A stretch of DNA of 21,849 bases from Methanobrevibacter sp. Lineage in GTDB: Archaea; Methanobacteriota; Methanobacteria; Methanobacteriales; Methanobacteriaceae. The notes under the pieces were generated by a model that worked only from the letters and a program-made list of their open reading frames with translations, ran no database searches and was not told the DNA's origin. Location of the stretch: NCBI GenBank assembly GCA_031261945.1, contig JAISIQ010000156.1, forward strand, positions 1 through 21,849. Reading direction: 5' to 3'. The stretch's first letter is position 1. Each line of letters opens with the position of its first letter. The position numbers and the translations under genes are program-made. Shown piece by piece: positions 15,622 to 21,849 of the stretch.

Positions 15622-16986
15622 ATGATTTTAGAATATTTAAGACCTGTGTTTTCATTACTTCCTGAAGTTAAAACACCAATGCACAGACAGGATTTTAAGG
15701 AAAAATTGAAATGGACAGCTATTATATTAGTTTTATATTTCTTTTTAACTAAAATACCACTTTATGGTTTAAGTCCTTATGCAGTAGATCAATTTGCTCA
15801 AATGAGAGCAGTAATGGCTGGTAGTTTCAGCTCAATTCTTACATTAGGAATTGGTCCTATTGTTACTTCGTCCATTGTACTACAACTTCTTGTTGGTGCT
15901 AAGATTCTAAAATTAGATTTATCTAAACATGAAGATAAAGCTCTTTTCCAAGGTACTCAAAAGGTATTAGCTATTGTATTCACTGTATTTGAAGCAGGTG
16001 TTCTTGTATTCACTGGAAGTTTAATTCCAACAGATCCTTCACTTCTTTGGTTATTAATGTTACAATTGATTATTGGAGCTCTTTTGATTATATTCTTAGA
16101 TGAAGTTGTGTCGAAATGGGGCTTTGGAAGTGGTGTTGGATTATTCATTGCTGCTGGGGTTTCAGAGCAGATAATTGTAGGAACATTTAATTTCTTACCA
16201 ACAGCTGCCCAACCAGGAGTAATGCCAGGTATGATTCCTAAATTCATACAATCTATAATAGCTGGTTCTCCAGACCCATCTATATTGATTCCTTTAATAG
16301 CTACTATCGCTGTTTTCTTAGTAGCTGTTTATGGTGAAAGTATGAGAGTAGAAATACCAATTTCTCATGGACATGTTAAAGGGCATGGAAGAATAAGAGG
16401 TTCTGTTGCTAAATATCCTTTAAAATTTATATATGCGAGTAATATGCCTGTTATTTTAACTAGTGCACTTCTTGTAAATGTTTCATTAATGGCAAGTGTT
16501 TTCCAAAGATTTGGAGCTCCTATTTTAGGCGAGGTTGTAAATGGAAAGGCTATTAGTGGGCTTGCTTATTATTTATCTACTCCTTCAAGTCTAAGTGTTC
16601 TTATTACTGATCCATTACAAGTACTTATATATGGTGTAGCATTCATAGCTTCTTGTATTGTCTTCTCATGGCTATGGGTAGAAATGAGTGGTTTAAATGC
16701 TAAACAAGTATCTAAACAATTATATGATTCAGGAATTCAAATTCCTGGTTTTAGAAGTAGTAAACGCCAACTTTATAAGATAATGAAAAAATATATTCCT
16801 GCTTTAACAGTTTTAGGTGGTGCCTTTGTAGGTTTACTTGCATTTGGTGCAGATTTAACTCAAGCTGTTGGTGGAGGTACTGGTGTTTTGCTTACAGTAG
16901 GTATTGTTTATAAACTTTATGAAGAAATGGCTCAAGAACAGCTAATGGATATGCATCCAATGTTAAGAAAGATTTTAGGTGATTAA
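15622..16986 (+). CDS. secY: Preprotein translocase subunit SecY (Sec61 alpha)
   Basis: This 454-residue protein is the channel of the Sec translocon in the cytoplasmic membrane, with the ten membrane segments expected of the family. The N-terminal helix EYLRPVFSLLPEVKTP precedes TM1 (WTAIILVLYFFLTKIPLYGL), followed by the plug region. TSSIVLQLLVGAKILKLDL is the conserved TM2 region. The cytosolic loops RGSVAKYPLKFIYASNMPV and SKQLYDSGIQIPGFRSSKRQ carry the basic ribosome-docking residues. An in-frame GTG at 15607 exists, but GAGG at 15612-15615 fits ATG 15622. The adenylate kinase start follows its stop by one base. Confidence 0.97.
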   Translation: MILEYLRPVFSLLPEVKTPMHRQDFKEKLKWTAIILVLYFFLTKIPLYGLSPYAVDQFAQMRAVMAGSFSSILTLGIGPIVTSSIVLQLLVGAKILKLDLSKHEDKALFQGTQKVLAIVFTVFEAGVLVFTGSLIPTDPSLLWLLMLQLIIGALLIIFLDEVVSKWGFGSGVGLFIAAGVSEQIIVGTFNFLPTAAQPGVMPGMIPKFIQSIIAGSPDPSILIPLIATIAVFLVAVYGESMRVEIPISHGHVKGHGRIRGSVAKYPLKFIYASNMPVILTSALLVNVSLMASVFQRFGAPILGEVVNGKAISGLAYYLSTPSSLSVLITDPLQVLIYGVAFIASCIVFSWLWVEMSGLNAKQVSKQLYDSGIQIPGFRSSKRQLYKIMKKYIPALTVLGGAFVGLLAFGADLTQAVGGGTGVLLTVGIVYKLYEEMAQEQLMDMHPMLRKILGD

Positions 16987-16987
16987 T

Positions 16988-17548
16988 TTGAAATTAGTAG
17001 TTTTAACTGGAATTCCAGGTTCTGGAAGTACTACTGTACTTGAAAAAACATTAAAAGAAGTTGATTATCTTCATCTAAATTATGGAGATGTTATGACTGA
17101 AATAGCTATTGAAAAAGGTCTTGTTGAAAATAGAGATCAACTTAGGAAATTATCTCCTGAAATTCAAAAAGATATTCAAAAAGCAGCAGCTAAAGATATA
17201 AAAAATAGATCTAAAGATGATAATGTTATTGTTGATACTCATTGTACAATAAGCACTCCTTCTGGATTTTTACCAGGATTACCTCAATGGGTTCTTGAAG
17301 AATTAAACCCAAATAGATTTATTCTTATTGAAGCAGATCCTGATGAAATAATTCTTAGAAGAATATCTGATACAACAAGAACTCGTGATATAGAAATGTA
17401 TCAAGATATTAAATTACATCAAGAAATAAATAGATCTACGGCTATGGCTTATGCAACTATTACAGGAGCCACTGTTAAAATCTTAGAAAATCATGATAAT
17501 CAATTAGATATTATTGTTGATAAATTAGTTGAAACTTTAAATTTATAA
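16988..17548 (+). CDS. adkA: Archaeal adenylate kinase (AdkA)
   Basis: This 186-residue AMP phosphotransferase interconverts ATP plus AMP with two ADP. The P-loop is TGIPGSGSTT (7-16). The lysine of the classic Walker A is replaced, as in other archaeal AdkA proteins (which have GVPGVGGTT). DTHCTISTPSGFLPGLP (83-99) and the short lid RISDTTRTRD (125-134) are diagnostic, with AYATITGATVKI in the C-terminal part. The start is TTG 16988, one base after the secY stop, with AGGTGAT (16977-16983) as ribosome site. An in-frame GTG at 16979 falls inside that site and is less likely. secY-adkA is the standard order. Confidence 0.94.
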   Translation: MKLVVLTGIPGSGSTTVLEKTLKEVDYLHLNYGDVMTEIAIEKGLVENRDQLRKLSPEIQKDIQKAAAKDIKNRSKDDNVIVDTHCTISTPSGFLPGLPQWVLEELNPNRFILIEADPDEIILRRISDTTRTRDIEMYQDIKLHQEINRSTAMAYATITGATVKILENHDNQLDIIVDKLVETLNL

Positions 17549-17562
17549 TAAATATAACAAAA

Positions 17563-17604
17563 TTAACAAATATTATAAAATATTTAACAAATATTATAAT
17601 AATT
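17563..17604. repeat. 21-bp tandem duplication upstream of the DUF106 gene
   Basis: TTAACAAATATTATAA occurs at 17563-17578 and again at 17584-17599, giving a period of 21 bases. The five bases after each copy differ (AATAT, TAATT). It lies in the 116-base A/T-rich spacer between adkA and the DUF106 gene. Confidence 0.8.
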
Positions 17605-17664
17605 AAAATTTATAATAATTAATATATAGTATAAATTAATAATGAATAAAAATGAGGAAAGAAC

Positions 17665-18222
17665 ATGGTTTTAGATATGATTTTTGGTGGATTAGATGCA
17701 ATTTTTAGCCCTATTTTGGCTTTAGATCCTAACCCTTCAAATCCAATGTTAACAATATTTTTAATATCCACTTTAATAGCTCTTCTCACTACAGTAGCTA
17801 ATAAGTTATTAGTTGATCAAGATGAAATGGAATCAATTAGAGAAGAAATGAAAGAATTCCAAAAGGAAATGAGAGAAGCTCAAACAAGTGGTGATTCTAA
17901 AGCTATGGCTAAAGTTCAAGCTAAACAAACTGAAGTAATGGCTAAACAAAGTAAAATGATGACTTCTTCATTTAAGCCGTTAATAATAACTTTTGTTCCA
18001 ATTATTTTAGTATTCTGGTGGATGGGACAATCACCTGTTTCTCAAGTTTCTGTTCAGCTTCCAGAATTCGTTTATTATACATTATTAGTTCCATTGTGGC
18101 ATATGTTATATCCTGGAGTCCATGTCTTCCTATATGTAGGTTGGTTAGGATGGTATATTTTATGTACATTTGCAATGTCACAAATTCTTAGAAAATTTAT
18201 GGGATTCAAATCAGGTTTCTAA
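17665..18222 (+). CDS. DUF106/EMC3-TMCO1-like membrane protein (Oxa1-superfamily insertase homologue)
   Basis: This 185-residue membrane protein belongs to the archaeal DUF106 family, the relative of YidC/Oxa1, EMC3 and TMCO1. TM1 covers about 27-50 (PMLTIFLISTLIALLTTVAN). A cytosolic charged coiled coil with Met-rich parts covers 52-98 (EMKEFQKEMREAQTSGDSKA). TM2 is at about 103-121 (IITFVPIILVFWWMG) and TM3 at about 150-172 (VFLYVGWLGWYILCTFAMSQ). Such proteins are thought to insert small membrane proteins at the ribosome. Its place after secY inside ribosomal genes supports that. GAGG at 17654-17657 is the ribosome site. Confidence 0.88.
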   Translation: MVLDMIFGGLDAIFSPILALDPNPSNPMLTIFLISTLIALLTTVANKLLVDQDEMESIREEMKEFQKEMREAQTSGDSKAMAKVQAKQTEVMAKQSKMMTSSFKPLIITFVPIILVFWWMGQSPVSQVSVQLPEFVYYTLLVPLWHMLYPGVHVFLYVGWLGWYILCTFAMSQILRKFMGFKSGF

Positions 18223-18284
18223 CTGATAATTGGGAATGATTGTTAATTCCATTTATTTATTCAATTTCATGTATTCATATCCTC

Positions 18285-18317
18285 TCATGATTTCTCGCTA
18301 AAATAATAAAATCATGA
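18285..18317. repeat. Inverted repeat upstream of eL34
   Basis: TCATGATTT (18285-18293) and AAATCATGA (18309-18317) form a perfect 9-bp stem around a 15-base loop. It sits in the 212-base spacer 18223-18434 between the DUF106 gene and eL34, which also holds an ATAGCTAT copy (18341-18348) with related half-matches on both sides. It could be a terminator of the upstream unit or an operator for eL34; the sequence does not decide. Confidence 0.5.
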
Positions 18318-18434
18318 ACCAAAATAGCTACTATGGTTTAATAGCTATAATAGCTAAATATTAATATTTAAATAGATATGTAGATTAAAGATATGTAAAT
18401 TAATAAATTAATTAAAAATAAATTAGGTGAAAAA

Positions 18435-18704
18435 ATGCCTGCAAATAGATATAGATCTAGATCATACAAAAGAACTCATAAAAAAACTCCTGGAGGAGAA
18501 ACTGTATTAAGATACAAGAAAAAAAAGCCAAGTAAGCATATATGTGCTGAATGTGGCAAACTCTTACACGGAGTTCCAAGAGGAAGATCTTATGAGATTA
18601 AAAAATTAGCAAAAAGTAAAAGAAGACCAAATAGGCCATTCGGAGGATATTTATGCTCTGAATGTATGAGAAAACATTTTAAAGCTGAGGCAAGGTCTGA
18701 ATGA
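18435..18704 (+). CDS. rpl34e: Large ribosomal subunit protein eL34 (L34e)
   Basis: This 89-residue zinc-binding protein is found in archaea and eukaryotes. [20 protein letters not shown] and [17 protein letters not shown] form the basic N-terminal part. Two CX2C pairs (C37/C40 and C74/C77) bind zinc, with [20 protein letters not shown] between them. GGTGA at 18426-18430 is the ribosome site. Its end overlaps the start of cmk by four bases (ATGA), a classic coupling arrangement. Confidence 0.95.
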   Translation: MPANRYRSRSYKRTHKKTPGGETVLRYKKKKPSKHICAECGKLLHGVPRGRSYEIKKLAKSKRRPNRPFGGYLCSECMRKHFKAEARSE

Positions 18705-19219
18705 TTATAACTATCGGTGGCTTAGCAGGTAGTGGCACAACCACAGCTGCTGAGGTGTTATCAAAAGAACTTGATATTCCTTTTATTTCTGCAGGAAGTA
18801 TATTTCGTGACATGGCAGAAGAAAGAGGAATGTCTCTTTTAGAATTCAGTAAATTTGCTGAAGATAATACTGCTATCGACATTGAACTTGATAAAAGACA
18901 AGCTGAAATAGCTAAAAAATCTGAAAATCTTATTGTCGAAGGAAGACTTTCTGCATTTTTTGTAGAAGCAGATTTTAGAGTATGGTTACTTGCACCTCTT
19001 GATACAAGAGTTGAAAGAATAGCTAATAGAGAATCTAAATCTTTGGAAATAGCTAAACAAGAAGTCGAAATTCGTGAAGAAAGTGAAGCATTAAGATATT
19101 TAGATATTCATAATATAGATATTAATAATTTTGATATCTATGATTTAGTATTAAATACTAAGAGATTTAATCCTGAAAATATTTCAAAAATCATATTAAC
19201 AACATTAAAGGTGATATAA
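18701..19219 (+). CDS. cmk: Archaeal cytidylate kinase (CMP kinase)
   Basis: This 172-residue kinase phosphorylates CMP/dCMP to the diphosphate. The P-loop is [10 protein letters not shown] (6-15), with Thr in place of the Walker lysine as in other archaeal CMP kinases. [17 protein letters not shown] is the nucleotide-binding helix region, [13 protein letters not shown] contains the Walker-B-like strand, and [19 protein letters not shown] the lid. The start ATG 18701 overlaps the eL34 stop, and its stop abuts eL14. This eL34-cmk-eL14 order is conserved in methanogens. Confidence 0.93.
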   Translation: MIITIGGLAGSGTTTAAEVLSKELDIPFISAGSIFRDMAEERGMSLLEFSKFAEDNTAIDIELDKRQAEIAKKSENLIVEGRLSAFFVEADFRVWLLAPLDTRVERIANRESKSLEIAKQEVEIREESEALRYLDIHNIDINNFDIYDLVLNTKRFNPENISKIILTTLKVI

Positions 19220-19441
19220 ATGGCATCAATTGAAGTAGGAAGAGTATGTGTTAAAACTGCTGGTAGAGAAGCAGGAGAAAAATGTGTAATTGTTGAACTC
19301 ATCGATGAAAACTTTGTAGAAGTTGTTGGAGGTTCTGTTAAAAATAGACGTTGTAATATCAGTCACTTAGAACCTTTAGAAGAAACTATTGAAGTTTCTG
19401 ATGATGTAAAAGCAGTTAAAAAAGATTTAGAAGCATTATAA
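19220..19441 (+). CDS. rpl14e: Large ribosomal subunit protein eL14 (L14e)
   Basis: This 73-residue protein is the short archaeal eL14, an SH3-like barrel: SIEVGRVCVKTAGREAGEKC, then VIVELIDENFVEVVGGSVKN and RRCNISHLEPLEETIEV. It begins immediately after the cmk stop, with AAGGTGAT (19208-19215) as ribosome site. Its stop overlaps an ATAGCTAT palindrome that starts a terminator-like hairpin, so it probably ends the eL34-cmk-eL14 unit. Confidence 0.94.
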   Translation: MASIEVGRVCVKTAGREAGEKCVIVELIDENFVEVVGGSVKNRRCNISHLEPLEETIEVSDDVKAVKKDLEAL

Positions 19442-19442
19442 T

Positions 19443-19464
19443 AGCTATTATTATAATAGCTTTT
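19443..19464 (+). terminator. Hairpin plus U-run after eL14
   Basis: AGCTATT (19443-19449) and AATAGCT (19455-19461) form a 7-bp stem with a 5-base loop, followed by TTT. It begins two bases after the eL14 stop. The U-run and position support termination. It also contains the ATAGCTAT palindrome at 19441-19448. Confidence 0.5.
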
Positions 19465-19540
19465 AATAAATTTTATTATTTTTATTAATATAGTTAATTA
19501 TTAAAGTTATAATATTAAATTTATAATATTTTTAGTTATA

Positions 19541-19611
19541 TTTTTGCTTATATTTCTACTTATTTTTCTATTATTTTTTCTTTATTTTTCTCTTTTACTT
19601 TTATTAATTTA
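19541..19611 (+). terminator. Long T-rich tract in the eL14-cbf5 spacer
   Basis: The + strand here is strongly T-rich with repeated T4-T6 runs (for example TTATTTTTTCTTTATTTTTC near 19570-19590). Archaeal RNA polymerase terminates at oligo-T tracts in the non-template strand, so this is a plausible second terminator. The rest of the 331-base spacer up to 19772 is simple A/T sequence without a gene, and presumably holds the cbf5 promoter. Confidence 0.45.
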
Positions 19612-19772
19612 CTATAATTTATATTAACAATAGATTTATATTAATAATTATATTAATAATACTAATAATAATTATAATAAAGATTAATCATAATAAATAT
19701 AATAATTATAATCTTAATTAAATCATATTCTATTATAATTGATAGTTTTAAAGTAATTTATGGAAGAATTCT

Positions 19773-20735
19773 ATGGGTAAATTAGTAGTTAAATCCAAAG
19801 CAGATACCAATCCAGAATATGGATCTAAGCCTCAAGATAGGTCAATTGAAGATCATTTGTCCCAAGGCATTATTAATTTAGATAAGCCCTCTGGTCCTAC
19901 TTCTCATGAAATTGATTCATGGGTAAAAAGGATACTTCATTGTCAAAAAACTGGTCATGGTGGAACACTTGATCCAAAGGTTACAGGAGTTCTTCCAATT
20001 GGTATTGATAATGCAACAAGAGCTATTCAGCTATTGCTTTCTGCACCAAAAGAATATGTATGTTTAATGACACTTCATCAGGATGTAGATGAAGAAAGGA
20101 TTAGAAATATCTTAAATGAATTTCAAGGTAAGATTTTCCAAACTCCTCCTGTTAAATCAGCAGTAAAACGAGAACAAAGAGTTAGAACAATATATTATAT
20201 TGATCTTCTTGAAATAGCTGGACGGGATGTATTATTTAAGATTGGCTGTGAAGCAGGAACTTATGTTAGAACTTATTGTCATGATATTGGTGAGGCTCTT
20301 GGGTCTGGAGCTCATATGACTGAATTAAGGAGAACTAAAGTAGGATCTTTCAGTGAAACTGAAAATATTGTTACTTTGCAAGATATTACTGATGCTTATT
20401 ATTATTGGAAAGAGGAAGGTGATGAATCATATCTACGAAACTTTGTTTTTCCAATGGAAAAAGCAGTGGAACATCTTCCAAAAGTTTTTATCAGAGATTC
20501 TGCTGTTGATGCGATTTGTCATGGTGCGGATTTAGCTGCTGGAGGAATTGTATCTCTTTCAGAAGATATTAAAAAAGATGATTATGTAGCTATTCTCACT
20601 CTTAAAGGAGAATTAATAGCTTCTGCTAAGTCTTTATCAAATATTGAAGATATTTTAGAAGCTGAATCTGGAATAATTTTTGATACAAAAAAGGTATTTA
20701 TGAAACCTGGAATTTATCCAATGATGTGGAAATAG
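19773..20735 (+). CDS. cbf5: tRNA/rRNA pseudouridine synthase Cbf5 (TruB/dyskerin family)
   Basis: This 320-residue protein is the catalytic subunit of archaeal H/ACA ribonucleoproteins and also modifies tRNA position 55. GIINLDKPSGPTSHEIDSWV (32-51) and GHGGTLDPKVTGVLPIG contain the catalytic Asp67. QTPPVKSAVKREQRVRTIYY and CEAGTYVRTYCHDIGEALGS are further TruB motifs. A PUA domain follows from about residue 235 (PKVFIRDSAVDAICHGADLA to GIYPMMW). No strong Shine-Dalgarno site is visible (GGAAGAATTCT before ATG 19773). An upstream ATG at 19760 is out of frame and quickly stops. It has long spacers on both sides and is likely its own unit. Confidence 0.94.
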   Translation: MGKLVVKSKADTNPEYGSKPQDRSIEDHLSQGIINLDKPSGPTSHEIDSWVKRILHCQKTGHGGTLDPKVTGVLPIGIDNATRAIQLLLSAPKEYVCLMTLHQDVDEERIRNILNEFQGKIFQTPPVKSAVKREQRVRTIYYIDLLEIAGRDVLFKIGCEAGTYVRTYCHDIGEALGSGAHMTELRRTKVGSFSETENIVTLQDITDAYYYWKEEGDESYLRNFVFPMEKAVEHLPKVFIRDSAVDAICHGADLAAGGIVSLSEDIKKDDYVAILTLKGELIASAKSLSNIEDILEAESGIIFDTKKVFMKPGIYPMMWK

Positions 20736-20886
20736 CTATTTCAAATAAGATTTTTCATAAAACCAAAACCTTTAAATGTATTAAAAATTAAATATTGTTT
20801 TATCCTTTATAGGTAGCTTAATTATCCAAAATTAAAATTAAAAAACATATGTATTTTTAACATTAGAAGGATAATCATAAGCAATT

Positions 20887-20933
20887 ATAATCTTAAATAG
20901 CTAAAAAGAATTAAATTTCTAAATTAAGATTAT
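20887..20933. repeat. 10-bp inverted repeat in the cbf5-tRNA spacer
   Basis: ATAATCTTAA (20887-20896) is the exact reverse complement of TTAAGATTAT (20924-20933), with 27 bases between. Just upstream, AAGGATAAT (20867-20875) can pair either with TTATCCTT (20800-20807) or with ATTATCC (20821-20827), two mutually exclusive stems. The spacer 20736-21014 has no gene that I can support. These structures could belong to a cbf5 3' untranslated region or a small RNA, or be accidental. Confidence 0.45.
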
Positions 20934-20963
20934 TCATATGATTTTTGAAACTTTTTTATCATT

Positions 20964-20977
20964 TAGATATATATTTT
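20964..20977 (+). promoter_or_regulatory. Probable TATA box of the tRNA-Ser gene
   Basis: TAGATATATATTTT is centred about 45 bases before the tRNA. Transcription would start near 20996, leaving a leader of about 19 bases for RNase P to remove. An ATAGCTAT palindrome (20984-20991) lies between the TATA element and the predicted start. Confidence 0.4.
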
Positions 20978-21014
20978 CTTGTGATAGCTATGTTTCATAA
21001 TTTTTACAGGTTTT

Positions 21015-21099
<85 letters not shown>

Positions 21100-21316
21100 T
21101 TTATTGGTATATAGACATTGATTGTTTTTATAACTAATATTATTGAACTCTTAGATTCTAATTTATCAAACATTTTCTCTTGTTTATAAATTTAACTAAG
21201 TTTATATTGTTGAAAAAACTGTGTTTTTCAATGAAATCAGTAGAATAGCTATTTCAACAAAATATTGTTGTTTAACTTTTTACAATGACTTCATAAAAAA
21301 CATTCGAATCCATAAA

Positions 21317-21327
21317 TTTTTTAAATA
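21317..21327 (+). promoter_or_regulatory. Probable TATA box for the uS13 operon
   Basis: TTTTTTAAATA lies about 45 bases before ATG 21367. Starting about 25 bases downstream would give a leader of about 20 bases that still contains the GGAGGT site (21355-21360). The spacer 21100-21366 otherwise holds one ATAGCTAT copy (21245-21252) and no gene. Confidence 0.4.
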
Positions 21328-21366
21328 GCGTCTCGTGGATTTGCTCTAAAAATTGGAGGTTACTTA

Positions 21367-21816
21367 ATGGAAGACGAATTTAAGCACTTGGTGCGTATTT
21401 CAAGAAAGGATGTAGATGGTAAAAAAACTATCCAGCATGCTTTAACTGATATTAAAGGTGTAGGTATATCTTTATCTCGGTCATTAGGAATAGCTTTAGG
21501 CTTTGATATTAATCAACAGATTGGATATATCTCAGATGAAGATGTCGTAAAAATAGAAGAAGCTTTAGAAGATCCTCAAAAATTTAACATACCTACTTGG
21601 ATGTTAAATAGACAGAGAGATTATGCTACTGGTGAAAATAATCATTTAATTGAATCTGATCTTGATATGACTTTAAGAGATGATTTAAACAGAATGAAAA
21701 AGACCAGAAGTTATAAAGGAAGAAGACATGAAGTTGGTTTACCTGTAAGGGGTCAAAGAACTAAATCTACATTTAGAAAAGGTTCATCTGTCGGTGTAAG
21801 ACGTAGAAGAGGATAA
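21367..21816 (+). CDS. rps13: Small ribosomal subunit protein uS13 (S13)
   Basis: This 149-residue archaeal uS13 of the 30S head contacts P-site tRNA and the 50S subunit. [20 protein letters not shown] and [20 protein letters not shown] (helix-hairpin region) precede the C-terminal [20 protein letters not shown] and [20 protein letters not shown], which is the tRNA-facing tail. GGAGGT ends six bases before the ATG. In euryarchaea it normally starts an operon with uS4 and uS11, which would lie beyond the window; the last 33 bases show no further gene start. Confidence 0.96.
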   Translation: MEDEFKHLVRISRKDVDGKKTIQHALTDIKGVGISLSRSLGIALGFDINQQIGYISDEDVVKIEEALEDPQKFNIPTWMLNRQRDYATGENNHLIESDLDMTLRDDLNRMKKTRSYKGRRHEVGLPVRGQRTKSTFRKGSSVGVRRRRG

Positions 21817-21849
21817 TTTGTTATTAACTGATAATTAATCTAATAATTA

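Noticed and set aside
16994..17035. Defective P-loop in AdkA (no Walker lysine)
   Set aside because: Loss of the lysine is the normal state of archaeal AdkA proteins; the CMP kinase at 18701 shows the same pattern.
20353..20535. Second + strand frame inside cbf5
   Set aside because: It is a shadow frame within a well-matched TruB protein, without a ribosome site or recognisable product.

Overview
The window is an archaeal chromosome segment dominated by the ribosomal-protein super-operon, the archaeal counterpart of bacterial S10-spc-alpha. Archaeal identity is clear. It has eS4, eL32, eL19, eL34 and eL14, an aIF1 (SUI1) gene, the RNase P protein Rnp1, AdkA-type adenylate kinase, an archaeal CMP kinase, a DUF106 membrane protein and Cbf5. 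Shine-Dalgarno sites are mostly GGTGA or GGAGG. Very low G+C, and a MTH1-like SPOUT RNA methyltransferase directly upstream of uL3 (the Methanothermobacter arrangement), point to Methanobacteriales. Methanobrevibacter is my best guess, by inference only.

Layout. Positions 1-1144 are accessory: a RelE-family toxin with an overlapping small partner gene, then an opposite-strand HsdS (type I restriction specificity subunit) remnant broken by a single-base frameshift. Positions 1484-2320 hold the SPOUT methyltransferase, with a promoter that predicts a nearly leaderless mRNA. From 2759 to 15192 runs an uninterrupted + strand cluster: uL3-uL4-uL23-uL2-uS19-uL22-uS3-uL29-aIF1-rnp1-uS17-uL14-uL24-eS4-uL5-uS14-uS8-uL6-eL32-eL19-uL18-uS5-uL30-uL15. 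After a 430-base, almost pure A/T spacer come secY-adkA, the DUF106 insertase-like gene, eL34-cmk-eL14, cbf5, a tRNA-Ser(GGA) gene and uS13, which begins the next ribosomal block.

The genes form one functional set: ribosome parts, initiation (aIF1), tRNA processing (RNase P), rRNA modification (SPOUT, Cbf5), nucleotide kinases, and membrane insertion of nascent proteins (SecY, DUF106). Most are spaced by 0-30 bases or overlap by 1-4 bases, so co-transcription and translational coupling are likely.

I found no clearly new multi-gene system. The most interesting signals are small: an ATAGCTAT palindrome that recurs in the spacers separating probable transcription units and is absent from the large intra-operon spacers; an about 115-residue acidic tail on uS3; the HsdS fossil; two independent 21-bp tandem duplications in spacers; and a double hairpin between eL32 and eL19.
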